Shown here: in pieces, positions 1 through 8,067 of the stretch | How the letters are laid out: each line of letters begins with the position of its first letter | Numbering within the stretch: the first letter of the stretch is position 1 | Made by a program: the position numbers and the translations under genes | Notes under the pieces: model-generated | Database searches by the model: none | What the model saw: the letters and a program-made list of their open reading frames with translations, nothing else | Told to the model about the DNA's origin: nothing | Assembly: GCA_930633525.1 (NCBI GenBank) | Contig: CAKNFP010000004.1 | Location: 1 to 64,000, forward strand | Direction of reading: 5' to 3' | Origin: Hyphomicrobiales bacterium | Lineage (GTDB): Bacteria > Pseudomonadota > Alphaproteobacteria > Rhizobiales > Beijerinckiaceae | Length of the DNA stretch: 64,000 nt

Positions 1-92
1 TGACCTGCAGGGCTTCGCTTTCAGGTTCGCTCACCTGCGGGCTTCCCTTCTAAGGGCGAGAGTCATTCTTCCATTCTGCAATGGCCTCATTC

Positions 93-108
93 GCTCAATA
101 TATCAAGC
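93..108. promoter_or_regulatory. AT-rich palindromic operator-like site 1
   Basis: GCTCAATATATCAAGC, a one-base variant of the palindrome GCTCAATATATTAAGC found before virB1 and the gene at 21860. It lies 313 bp upstream of the first mobilisation gene and could also serve a leftward gene outside the window. The match is seen directly; the operator role is inferred from recurrence at promoter positions. Confidence 0.5.
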
Positions 109-164
109 AAGAATCCGGAGAAGGTCGCCTTGGCGATCTCGCGATGACGCGATGGAAACTGGAG

Positions 165-260
165 GTGATGAGGGAATGACACGCTGAAAATCGGGAGTGA
201 TGACTAAATTGTGAGATGAATATATGAAGTGATGTCACGATATGTGAATGACAAAATGAG
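165..260. repeat. 32-bp-spaced GTGATG repeats, candidate oriT/iteron region
   Basis: GTGATG begins at 165, 197 and 229, exactly 32 bp apart, and a degenerate fourth unit follows at 261. Within each unit ATG/TGA trinucleotides recur at similar columns (around bases 12-14 and 21-23). The stretch is AT-rich, has no credible ORF, and lies directly upstream of the RHH protein and relaxase genes, where an origin of transfer or accessory-protein binding array is expected. No nic consensus was recognised. Confidence 0.4.
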
Positions 261-320
261 TAAATGAACGGATGTGAAGATGTATTTATCTGGTATGTAT
301 GGAATTTATGTTTGTTTGAA

Positions 321-352
321 TTGACAAGATACTCAATTTGGGTCCAAATTGA
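321..352 (+). promoter_or_regulatory. Promoter/operator of the mobilisation operon
   Basis: A perfect -35 hexamer TTGACA (321-326) is followed by a perfect inverted repeat, TCAATTTGG-GT-CCAAATTGA (333-352), at the position expected for the -10 element. Such a dyad on a promoter is typical for autoregulation, for example by the RHH protein encoded from 421. No good -10 hexamer is visible, so the promoter part is tentative; the dyad is certain. Confidence 0.45.
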
Positions 353-420
353 TCGGCAGGTCGCGCCGCCGGCGACCTGGGCCGGCTGCGCCGGCACCTT
401 TCCCTTCCAAGGGAGCTTTC

Positions 421-828
421 ATGTCTGCCACCAAGACCCGAGCCGACGAACGCAAAAGAGCCCGCGTCGATCTCACGCCCGAGGTGAGCGCGTGGCTCGA
501 CGAGGCGTCACGGGCCTTTGGCTTGAGCCGCTCAGAGACCCTTCGGCGCCTGATTCAGGCGAGCCTCGATGTCGGTCCGGCGCTCTCTGCCGAGAACTCC
601 CGCACGGTCGCAGCGCTCGCATCCCAAGTCCGGATGGTGGGCCGGAACCTGTCGCAACTCGTTCACGCGATCCATGCCGGGCGCGCGCCTTCGATGGAAG
701 CGGCGCTGCCGATCTGGGAAATCCTGGACGAGCGGGTGAGCGCGATCGATCATGAGCTGACTGCGATGACCGTGGCGTATGGTCTGAAGCTCCGTCGGGC
801 CGCGCATATGCGGGAGATCGAGGCGTGA
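421..828 (+). CDS. Ribbon-helix-helix mobilisation accessory protein (MobC/TraD-like)
   Basis: 135 aa. The N-terminal part (residues about 14-50) has the features of a ribbon-helix-helix DNA-binding fold: a short basic strand (RARVDLTPEV) followed by two helices with SRSETLRRLI. A helical C-terminal half (RMVGRNLSQLVHAIH) resembles MobC-type relaxosome proteins, which bind oriT and help the relaxase nick. The ATG at 421 is chosen because GGGAG precedes it at good spacing; upstream in-frame codons are poor. The stop overlaps the relaxase start (GTGA), implying translational coupling. It probably binds the upstream dyad or 32-bp repeats, which is inference. Confidence 0.75.
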   Translation: MSATKTRADERKRARVDLTPEVSAWLDEASRAFGLSRSETLRRLIQASLDVGPALSAENSRTVAALASQVRMVGRNLSQLVHAIHAGRAPSMEAALPIWEILDERVSAIDHELTAMTVAYGLKLRRAAHMREIEA

Positions 829-3083
829 GCGTCGATCAGGCCGCCTTGGATGGCATGGCGATGCAGATGCGCGCGCGCCTTGCGGCGGAGGCGGAGAATC
901 GCCTGATCCGCCAGTCCAGGGCAGGGGAGGGATATTCCGCCCCGCGCCCATATTTCGCGGCGCGGCAGCATCACGGTCTTCCGGTGGGCGATGGCATGCC
1001 AGCGCGTCCCGTCGCGTCGCGCTTCGACGTGGAGGATCCGCCGCACGGAAAGGCTGGCCGGCGAGTTGCCGGTGGGGCGAGGGCTTCGCGGCTCGTGCCC
1101 AGTGCCGGGGCTGCGACTCCGGCTGGACTGCTCGCGGCCGGTTATCAGCCGGCGGTGCTGAAGGTGATCTCCTACGGTCACGGCGTCGCGCGGGCCACGG
1201 CGATAGGCCAATACATCCAGCGGGACCAGGCAGCGCTGGAAACACATGACGGGAGAATTCTCGCGACGCAGGACGCGGTTGCCGCTGAAATGAAGACCTG
1301 GGCGCGCGACTTCGACAAACGCCGCGAGAGCGATGATGTCGCGATGTTCCGGCTAACCGTGGCGGGCGAGAAGGACCCGGAGCGCCTCGCCGCAGCGGTC
1401 GAGGCAGCTTTCGCAGGCCACCGCTACGCTTACAGGATCGATCGGCGCGGAGATGGTACGGCTTCCGCCCGCATCGTCGCGACGATGGCCGGACACAGCG
1501 TTGTGAATGGCGAGAACGGCGATGAGAAGCTGCATCACCGTTTTCATCTCTCCGATGCCCGGGTGCAGGGCGATCGCCGGTTCAGCGCCCCCACCCGACA
1601 GATGATCGCTGATCGTGTCGGCGCCGCGATCGGTATCCCAGCCGAGGCAGTCGATGTCGTTCCAGTTGGCAAGGCGAGCCACGGCAAGGCTGGTGTCATC
1701 TACCAGCTCTCTCGGCTGACCCATGACGGCAAGGCACGAGGCGGAGATGGCGAGGTGATCGCGACCGAGCCGCAGGTGCGCGCTGCGGCCCAGGCCTGGA
1801 GCAAGGCGCTCCGTTCCTTCTCGCCACGCGATACGATGCACATGATCCTGTCGGCGAAGGCCGGTGAGGACAAGGCGGCGCTGGTTCGGGCGGCGCGCGG
1901 GTTTCTGCACGAGCTGTTCCCCGAGCATAAATTCGCATTCGCGCTTCATGATGACAAAGAAGTCGATGGGCATATGCATGTCCACGTCATCGTCGCAGTC
2001 AAGGGCGAGGACGGGCAGAGACTGCGGCCGGGCCCGGCCGACCTGCGGAACTGGCGTGCGGTCTATGCGACTCATGCCCAGCAGCAAGGTCTCAAGATCG
2101 TCGCCACTTCGGCCGCCTACCGCGCGTCGTCGCAGAGCTACGGTCCGCGCGACAAGGCGATTGTCGACGTCGCTGAACGGCCGCGCGCGGGGCGGGAGGC
2201 CCAGGACCGAGCCTATGCGAAGGCCAATCCGCATGTCGTCGAGAAAGCGCGGCAGCGCATTCAGCGCGCCAGGATCAACCCCGTTCGGCTGCCGGAGACC
2301 GGGTCACAACTCGCTGCCGCAGGCGAGGGGCTGCGGGACTGGCAGGCGGTCGCACAGGCGCAGCCGAACCATCCGGCTGCGGCTCAATATATTGCGCGGC
2401 TGACGCAAAGCCTCGCTTCGGGTAAGATTCTGGTCTCGCTCAATCAGTACCGAAAGGCATCGAACATGGCTGACGCGACCGCCGCCGAGATGCGGGAAAA
2501 CCTGAAGGACATTAGCGAGGCCGTGGCGCTTGCTGCCGGCGTCATGGGGGGCGCGACGAAGATGGAGTTCCTGCGCCGGACCGCTGCGACCATGGAGAAG
2601 CTGGCAATCCAGACCGATCTCAAGGCCAGTCAGGAAAGCGGGCAGACGCACATGTCCGAGGATGAGGTGCACCAGCTTCTCGGTCCGCTTGCTGATGCGC
2701 TGATCGCCCGCGCTCGCGAGATCGAGGCGGCTGAACAGCGCGAGGCCGAGCGGGCTGAGGCCATACGCGACCGGGCGATCGCTGAGCAGAACCGAGAACA
2801 GAGTTCCGGCGCAATCGATCCTGCCTCCCTGCGGGAGGTCGCCCAGGATCGCGCCACCACTCACCATGCCGAGACGATTGCGGCACGCGAACGCCGGGAG
2901 GCGCAGGCCGCGGCCGAGGCGGCACGCGCGCTCGCGGAGAACCCAAGCCAACGGCTCGATCCCAATCTCGCTCAGGGCGAACGCTTGCAGGAGCTGAAGC
3001 ATCAGCAGGACACCGGCATCAACACCCGGCCGATCGAGAGCGAAGAGGCCGATAAGCAGAAGCCGCCGGGCCAGCGGATGTGA
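825..3083 (+). CDS. Conjugative relaxase (mobilisation nuclease)
   Basis: 752 aa. Relaxases nick oriT and pilot the T-strand to the coupling protein. A motif-I-like stretch with VISYGHG and QYIQRD lies near residues 110-132, and the metal-binding histidine cluster HMHVHV (H383, H385, H387) follows HDDKEVDG, as in the VirD2/MobA relaxase family. The C-terminal 300 residues are charged, helical and Ala/Arg/Glu-rich, as often seen in coupling or multimerisation tails. The GTG start at 825 overlaps the stop of the RHH gene. About 240 residues separate the candidate tyrosine region from the histidine triad, longer than in small relaxases, so the exact MOB class is left open. Confidence 0.85.
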   Translation: MSVDQAALDGMAMQMRARLAAEAENRLIRQSRAGEGYSAPRPYFAARQHHGLPVGDGMPARPVASRFDVEDPPHGKAGRRVAGGARASRLVPSAGAATPAGLLAAGYQPAVLKVISYGHGVARATAIGQYIQRDQAALETHDGRILATQDAVAAEMKTWARDFDKRRESDDVAMFRLTVAGEKDPERLAAAVEAAFAGHRYAYRIDRRGDGTASARIVATMAGHSVVNGENGDEKLHHRFHLSDARVQGDRRFSAPTRQMIADRVGAAIGIPAEAVDVVPVGKASHGKAGVIYQLSRLTHDGKARGGDGEVIATEPQVRAAAQAWSKALRSFSPRDTMHMILSAKAGEDKAALVRAARGFLHELFPEHKFAFALHDDKEVDGHMHVHVIVAVKGEDGQRLRPGPADLRNWRAVYATHAQQQGLKIVATSAAYRASSQSYGPRDKAIVDVAERPRAGREAQDRAYAKANPHVVEKARQRIQRARINPVRLPETGSQLAAAGEGLRDWQAVAQAQPNHPAAAQYIARLTQSLASGKILVSLNQYRKASNMADATAAEMRENLKDISEAVALAAGVMGGATKMEFLRRTAATMEKLAIQTDLKASQESGQTHMSEDEVHQLLGPLADALIARAREIEAAEQREAERAEAIRDRAIAEQNREQSSGAIDPASLREVAQDRATTHHAETIAARERREAQAAAEAARALAENPSQRLDPNLAQGERLQELKHQQDTGINTRPIESEEADKQKPPGQRM

Positions 3084-3191
3084 CGGGTGTTATTCGGGCG
3101 TCGGAACGCCCTGGACCGCGCGCCCCCGGCGTCGGACCCCGGTAGTGTCACCGTGTTCATAGCCACGGGTATATCGATCGTATCGCACAAA

Positions 3192-3230
3192 TTGGACATA
3201 TTGGACAAACGAAGGCCGCTCACCTATATT
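3192..3230 (+). promoter_or_regulatory. Promoter with direct repeats before the toxin-antitoxin operon
   Basis: TTGGACA occurs at 3192-3198 and again at 3201-3207. The second copy can act as a -35 with TATATT (3225-3230) as -10 at 18-bp spacing. The tandem repeat on the promoter suits autorepression by the Xre-type antitoxin. The sequence is seen; the function is inferred. Confidence 0.45.
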
Positions 3231-3256
3231 GGTCACACAGTGTTGGAGTGTGATCC

Positions 3257-3979
3257 GTGGCCAGTTCCCAGATGCAACGAAACGGCGCAGGGCAGGCGAA
3301 TGTGGCGGCCCGCGTTGCGAGCAAGGTGAAGGATGCGCTGCGCAGCGACAAGGCCTTTGAGGCCGGGTCCCTTGCTCTCTCGGCCCGCATCGCCGGAGCC
3401 GCGGCTGCCGCTGTCGTGGATCTTCCCATCGAAGCGCGACGCGAACTCGGCAAGCGTCAGGGCGAGCTCGCGCGCGGCATCCGCAGGCTGGTCAAGGCCT
3501 TTAGCGACGACCCGTCCGCCGGCAAGATCGAACTCGACCTGCCACGGGACGTCGCCCCATCGAAAGGCGAGGGGCTCGGCGAGGTCATCTCACGTGAAGA
3601 GGGCGAGCGCTCGCTGAGTGACATTGCCGTCGCGCGAAGGCTGGAGGAATGGGCTGGGCCGGTCGCCGGCGCCACCGAGCTCAGCCGCGACTATGGCGTC
3701 CCGCGCTCGACGCTCAATCATTGGCATCACGCCGGCGAGGTTGTCGCCCTGCTGAAGGGGACGAGGAACCACGTCTATCCGATCGAGCAATTTGTCGACG
3801 GACGGCCTGCCAGAGGCCTCGCCGCGATCAGCGCCCTCGCCGGAAATTCCCGAATCGCCTGGTTCTGGCTCAGCAGGCCGAATGCCGCTCTTTCAGGACG
3901 GAAACCGATCGATGTCCTGAAGCAGGATCGCGTCGATGAGGTCCTCGACGTGGCCCGCGCCTATTTCGATGCGCAATGA
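3257..3979 (+). CDS. Xre/MbcA/ParS-type antitoxin
   Basis: 240 aa. The C-terminal 70 residues (NSRIAWFWLSRPNAALSGR, then PIDVLKQDRVDEVLDVAR) match the MbcA/ParS/Xre toxin-binding domain (DUF2384), with the typical hydrophobic W-L...P...L core. A helix-turn-helix-like stretch (ELSRDYGVPRSTLNHWHHAG) sits near residues 145-165. The N-terminal 100 residues are Ala-rich and not recognised, making the protein longer than usual Xre antitoxins (about 130-160 aa). The GTG start is chosen for the GGAG eight bases upstream. It overlaps the RES toxin gene by ATGA, so the two form a co-translated module that would stabilise the plasmid. Confidence 0.8.
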   Translation: MASSQMQRNGAGQANVAARVASKVKDALRSDKAFEAGSLALSARIAGAAAAAVVDLPIEARRELGKRQGELARGIRRLVKAFSDDPSAGKIELDLPRDVAPSKGEGLGEVISREEGERSLSDIAVARRLEEWAGPVAGATELSRDYGVPRSTLNHWHHAGEVVALLKGTRNHVYPIEQFVDGRPARGLAAISALAGNSRIAWFWLSRPNAALSGRKPIDVLKQDRVDEVLDVARAYFDAQ

Positions 3980-4563
3980 CGCTCGACAAGGTTGTTCTGC
4001 AACGTCTCGCCGTACGGGAGGACGTCACCGGCTATGTGAGGATCGTCGGCCGCGCGCACGCCGCAACACCTCTGGGCATGGGCTTCGGTAAGACGCGGTT
4101 CGCAAGCCCGAAGGACAAGTTCCGCCTGCTCTACCTCGCACAGGATCCGATGACAGCGGTCGCGGAAACGATTGTCCGCGACCGCTTTGAGCGCAAGACG
4201 AAGCGCGAGATCCTCCAGGAGGAATTTGATCGTTATTCTATAGCGGCAATTCGGAACCCCACGCCGCTTTTCCTGCTCGACCTTCGGCACGAGGGGGCAA
4301 GCCTTCTCGGCGTCTCGACCGACGCCGTAAGGGCCAAGGCACAATTGGCGGGGCGGCGGTTCAGTCAGCAGCTCTACGATCGCACCGACTTCGACGGGAT
4401 CATCTATATGTCCCGCATCACCAACAAGCAGTGCGTAGCGGTCTACGACCGGGCGGCGACATTGAAGCTGGAGGCTGATAGCCCGGCTCTCGACCTGTCG
4501 CGGCTCGCGACGCTGGGCGCGATCCTGAAATTGCTCCACATCACTGTTATCGCGGGGATGTGA
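3976..4563 (+). CDS. RES-domain toxin
   Basis: 195 aa. The RES fold is recognised from RLLYLAQDPMTAVAETIVRD near residues 50-70 and from the C-terminal region with FDGIIYMSR, where the Arg/Tyr/Glu-rich pocket of the family normally lies. Characterised RES toxins deplete NAD+ and are neutralised by Xre/DUF2384 antitoxins, which matches the gene directly upstream (ATGA overlap). Length and order (antitoxin first) are typical. The gene converges on virD4, leaving a 146-bp gap in which I see no clear terminator. Confidence 0.8.
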   Translation: MTLDKVVLQRLAVREDVTGYVRIVGRAHAATPLGMGFGKTRFASPKDKFRLLYLAQDPMTAVAETIVRDRFERKTKREILQEEFDRYSIAAIRNPTPLFLLDLRHEGASLLGVSTDAVRAKAQLAGRRFSQQLYDRTDFDGIIYMSRITNKQCVAVYDRAATLKLEADSPALDLSRLATLGAILKLLHITVIAGM

Positions 4564-4709
4564 CGCGCCGCTCCCGGGCATCCAGGACATGCCAAGGGAG
4601 CGAGGAGCCCCGTGAACGATGCGGGGAGCCGGGCATCGCGCCACCCGCATGCTGTGGGCTCGAACCTTTTCATGCGGAATGCGTCGTGAGGTTGACGGCC
4701 ATGGAAGCG

Positions 4710-6986
4710 TCAGGAGCGGCTATCGCGACTCTCGCCATGGTCCTTGATTTGACGTCTGACGTGATCGATCGCGGCTTGGGCTTCAGGACTCAGATCGGCT
4801 AGCATTGCGGCCGGCATCAGTTCGACCTGCTCGGTGGCGGTTCCATCTGAATTCGCGCTCATCAGGGCGGAAATACTGACGTTCCTGGCGCCCGGACGTA
4901 TCGGCAGTGCAAGAAGCCGCGCGGGGCGGGGGGAGGGCTCTGCCGTTCGCTCCTCGGTCTTTGCCACCTTCGGAAGCGGTGTCGCTTCGATCGGGCTGCC
5001 GGGCCTCAATTCTACAATATCGTCGTCATCGCTTTCATCGAGGCGCTTCGGAGCCGGAGCCGCCTCCTGTTCCGGCGGTAGCGGTATCTCCTCTATGATC
5101 GTGCCCGGCCCGTTAAGATCCGGCGGGGAGGTCGCGGCGGGTGTAGGGCTGGATCGTACGGGAGGCAGCACCTCCGGCTCGACGAGTTCGACCGCGGCGT
5201 GGGAGGCCGCCGGAGCGGCTCCCCGCGCAAGCTTGGCCTTCACCGCCGCCAACGAGGTGAGCGGCGGCACCTCCCAGATGGGGAGGGGCGGGACTTTCAG
5301 GCGCCTGTCGCGAAACCGTCGATAGATCGCCTTGAAAGGGGCATCGCGGAAGTACGCCAGCTTCCCGATCACAAAACCCGGCGCATTCGGCACGAGCACG
5401 ATCGCGCGGTCGGACGGCATCTGGCGCAACTCTTCGGCGGTGCGCAGTGCGCGCTCCTGATAGCTGACGCTCTTGTCGCGGCTGGCAAAGATGCCTTTGC
5501 CGGCGCGAATGATCGGTGTCCGCACCTCGATCGTCGTCGAGCCCAGCATCTTCGAGACATATTCCGAGGTCTCCAGATCGTTCATGCGTATGAAGAGCTT
5601 GACCTGGCAGGCGGAGACGGTGGTTTGCCGCGTCGCCTTGCCATAGAGCTCGTCGAGCTGCGCCAGGTCCTGGAGGACCAGGACCATGCGAAAGCCATAG
5701 CCTGCATTGATCGTGAGCTTGGAGACCAGCGACTCCATCTTTCCGAGCTGGCGGAACTCGTCGATCACGATCAGGACCTGATGGGGCTCATCCGCCCCGG
5801 GCATCGCGGTCATCAGCACATCGTGGACCTGCTGGATCAGGATCTTGATGATCGGCCGGAAGATGTCGAGCTGCGCGACCGAGCAGCCGATGAAGATGGC
5901 TGTCGGATCTTTGCGGAGCTGCGCGATGTCGAAGTCGGTGCTCGCGGTCGCGGCCGCGACGAGATCGTTGGTCCAGGGGTTCAGCGCGGCGGTCAGGTTG
6001 AAGAAGGCGGAATTTCGGGTTTCCTTCTCGAGCGCGATGAACTGGTTGAGACCCTGGACGACCCAGCTCGGTAGAAACTCCTGCTCGTCGTCGCGGATAT
6101 TGGTCAGCACGCGCAGGAATTCCACGCCGGTCGCGGTCAGGTTCGTGACTGCGCGCAGATGGCGCTGACCGTCATAGCGCGGGCTCGCGACGACATAGCC
6201 GATCAGGGCGGTGAGGAGCTGGCGGCCGGTGCGCGCCCAGATCTCCGAGGATCCGGTTCCCTCCGGAACGATGAAGGAGGCGACCACGGCTGCGTCCGTT
6301 GCCATGTGAGCATCGCGACGGATGACGTCGAGCGGATTGAAGCGATGCGTTTTCCGCTCGCCGGGCGAGAACATGAACACCTTATCGCCGAGCGCCTGTC
6401 GATGGGCACCAATAGCCTCGAACAGCTCGCGTTTTGGATCGAACCAGACCGATGATCCACGCCAGCTATACCCGTTCGGGATCACGAAGCTGACGCCTTT
6501 GCCCGACCGTGTCGGACCGACGACCAGGACATGGGAGGGATCGTCCGAAGTGATCGTCGCGCCGTTCAGCCGGCCGAGGATCAGACCCTGCCTGGCCAGA
6601 AGCCCCTTGCGGCCGGCATCGATCAGGCTGCCGAAACGCGCATTGCCGTGATGGGTGGGCTTGCGCATCACGACAGCGAAGAGGGTGATCCCTGCGGCGA
6701 GCGCCAGCGTCGCTCCGCCAGCGATCAGCCCGCGGATGATCGTCTCCGAGCGGGTAGCCGGGTAGGCGAGCCGCTGCGAAAAATGCTCCCAGGCGACGAG
6801 CAGGGCGCCCGGATCACGGCGGCTGTTCTGGAACTGGAGGAGCGCCCAACGCGATTTACCCTCGCCGGCCAAGGTCGGGTTCCAGCGTGCGGTGACGACG
6901 AGTTCGTAGGCGAGGCTGGTCAGCAGGAAGGCGGCGATGAGCGCAAGCAGCGCGATCAGCAGCCTAAACGCGTAGACTCGTGACAT
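4710..6986 (-). CDS. virD4: VirD4/TraG type IV coupling protein
   Basis: 758 aa inner-membrane ATPase that links the relaxosome to the T4SS channel. Two N-terminal membrane segments (about residues 8-28 and 85-105) are followed by Walker A VGPTRSGKG near residue 157 and Walker B VLIVIDEFRQ. The conserved NPLD and DLETSEYVSKMLG motifs are also present. The C-terminal 150 residues are Pro/Glu-rich and probably flexible. The start overlaps virB11 by 23 bp, placing it last in the virB operon. Its presence with a nearby relaxase supports a conjugative rather than a purely effector-secreting system. Confidence 0.93.
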   Translation of the reverse strand: MSRVYAFRLLIALLALIAAFLLTSLAYELVVTARWNPTLAGEGKSRWALLQFQNSRRDPGALLVAWEHFSQRLAYPATRSETIIRGLIAGGATLALAAGITLFAVVMRKPTHHGNARFGSLIDAGRKGLLARQGLILGRLNGATITSDDPSHVLVVGPTRSGKGVSFVIPNGYSWRGSSVWFDPKRELFEAIGAHRQALGDKVFMFSPGERKTHRFNPLDVIRRDAHMATDAAVVASFIVPEGTGSSEIWARTGRQLLTALIGYVVASPRYDGQRHLRAVTNLTATGVEFLRVLTNIRDDEQEFLPSWVVQGLNQFIALEKETRNSAFFNLTAALNPWTNDLVAAATASTDFDIAQLRKDPTAIFIGCSVAQLDIFRPIIKILIQQVHDVLMTAMPGADEPHQVLIVIDEFRQLGKMESLVSKLTINAGYGFRMVLVLQDLAQLDELYGKATRQTTVSACQVKLFIRMNDLETSEYVSKMLGSTTIEVRTPIIRAGKGIFASRDKSVSYQERALRTAEELRQMPSDRAIVLVPNAPGFVIGKLAYFRDAPFKAIYRRFRDRRLKVPPLPIWEVPPLTSLAAVKAKLARGAAPAASHAAVELVEPEVLPPVRSSPTPAATSPPDLNGPGTIIEEIPLPPEQEAAPAPKRLDESDDDDIVELRPGSPIEATPLPKVAKTEERTAEPSPRPARLLALPIRPGARNVSISALMSANSDGTATEQVELMPAAMLADLSPEAQAAIDHVRRQIKDHGESRDSRS

Positions 6987-8010
6987 CGCCGGGGCCCTTT
7001 CTGGCCGCCTGCCAATCGGCCATGCGGTTGAAAAAGATGGCGGAGGTGCCGCGCCAGCCGCCGCGGCGGGTCTGCTGGATGACGATCGGCAGGACCGAGC
7101 GGATGTAGTCGACGATCTCCGATTTCCGCAGGCCCAGGCCGGCCTGCATGACCATCAAGGCGAGCTGCTCAAAGGCACCGTGTGGAGAGTCGGCATGGAT
7201 GGTGGTGATCGATCCGGGGTGTCCCGTATTGACGGCGCGGAGAAAGGAATAGGCTTCGGCACCGCGGATCTCGCCGAGGAAGATGCGATCCGGACGCAGT
7301 CGCATGGCGGCCTGCAGCAGGTTCTCGATCGTCACCCGCGCCTGGCCCTGATCGCCTTTGGAGGCGACGAGCGGGAGATAGTTCGGCTGGACCGGCTTCA
7401 CCTCGCGCGTGTCCTCGATGGTGATGATCCGCTCCTCCGGCGGCACCTCGTGCAGGATCGCGTTGAGGAAGGTCGTCTTGCCCGAGGACGTTCCGCCGGA
7501 GAGCAGGATCGAATAGCGCTCGGCCACGGCGAGACGGATGAAGCTCTCGATCTCGCCGGCGTCGAGATGCTCGCAGAGCCGGATATCGGTCGCGCTCAGC
7601 GCATTGGGATCGCCGATATCGACCGCCGCGAACGAGCCGCGCTTGCGGTATTCCTGGAGGCGCATGTCCTTCACGACCTGCTTGCGGATCGCAAAGGCGC
7701 CGCCATTGGTCGTCGCCGGCGGCAGCACGCCCTGGAAGCGCTCGCCATCCGGCAAGGCGGCCGAAAGCAGCGGATGCTCCTCATTGACGGACTGACCGCT
7801 GAAGGCGGCGACGCGTTCCATCAGATGGCGCAGCGCGGCGCGGCTGAGCTCCGGTACGGCATGGCGCTCCATTTCCGTGCCGCCGGCGACCTCGATCCAG
7901 ACTTCGCCCGGGCGATTGGCGCAGATCTCGACGACCGTATCGTCGCTGAGCCAGCGCCTGATCGGCTCCAGCGCGCGGCTCAGAAAGACGGTCCGGGTCG
8001 TGTCATTCAT
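6964..8010 (-). CDS. virB11: VirB11 traffic ATPase
   Basis: 348 aa hexameric cytoplasmic ATPase of the T4SS. The Walker A box GGTSSGKTTFLNA lies near residue 170, the Asp box IITIEDTREV follows, and Walker B LRPDRIFLGEIRG and the His box TGHPGSITTIHADSP are intact. The length is normal for the family. The ATG at 8010 is supported by the conserved N-terminus (FLSRALEPIRRWL). It is separated from virB10 by an unusual 57-bp AT-rich gap holding an inverted repeat, and it overlaps virD4. Confidence 0.95.
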   Translation of the reverse strand: MNDTTRTVFLSRALEPIRRWLSDDTVVEICANRPGEVWIEVAGGTEMERHAVPELSRAALRHLMERVAAFSGQSVNEEHPLLSAALPDGERFQGVLPPATTNGGAFAIRKQVVKDMRLQEYRKRGSFAAVDIGDPNALSATDIRLCEHLDAGEIESFIRLAVAERYSILLSGGTSSGKTTFLNAILHEVPPEERIITIEDTREVKPVQPNYLPLVASKGDQGQARVTIENLLQAAMRLRPDRIFLGEIRGAEAYSFLRAVNTGHPGSITTIHADSPHGAFEQLALMVMQAGLGLRKSEIVDYIRSVLPIVIQQTRRGGWRGTSAIFFNRMADWQAARKGPGDVTSLRV

Positions 8011-8030
8011 CGGTGTCGGCCGCGATTCGC

Positions 8031-8062
8031 ATAATGGGAATTATGGAACTTATTCCTATTAT
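8031..8062. promoter_or_regulatory. Inverted repeat in the virB10-virB11 gap
   Basis: Arms ATAATGGGAATTA (8031-8043) and TTATTCCTATTAT (8050-8062) pair at 11 of 13 positions around a 6-base loop. It is an AT-rich island inside a GC-rich operon whose other genes nearly all touch or overlap. It may be an operator or internal promoter for virB11-virD4, or an mRNA stem; the sequence does not decide. Confidence 0.4.
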
Positions 8063-8067
8063 CAGAT

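Noticed and set aside
2382..2397. GCTCAATATATTGCGC inside the relaxase gene, similar to the shared palindrome
   Set aside because: It codes for AQYIA in a conserved-looking reading frame, has two mismatches at one end, and is not near a start codon. Counted as chance.
4564..4709. Possible terminator between the RES gene and virD4 (CCCCG...CGGGG)
   Set aside because: The stem is short and no T-run follows on either strand.
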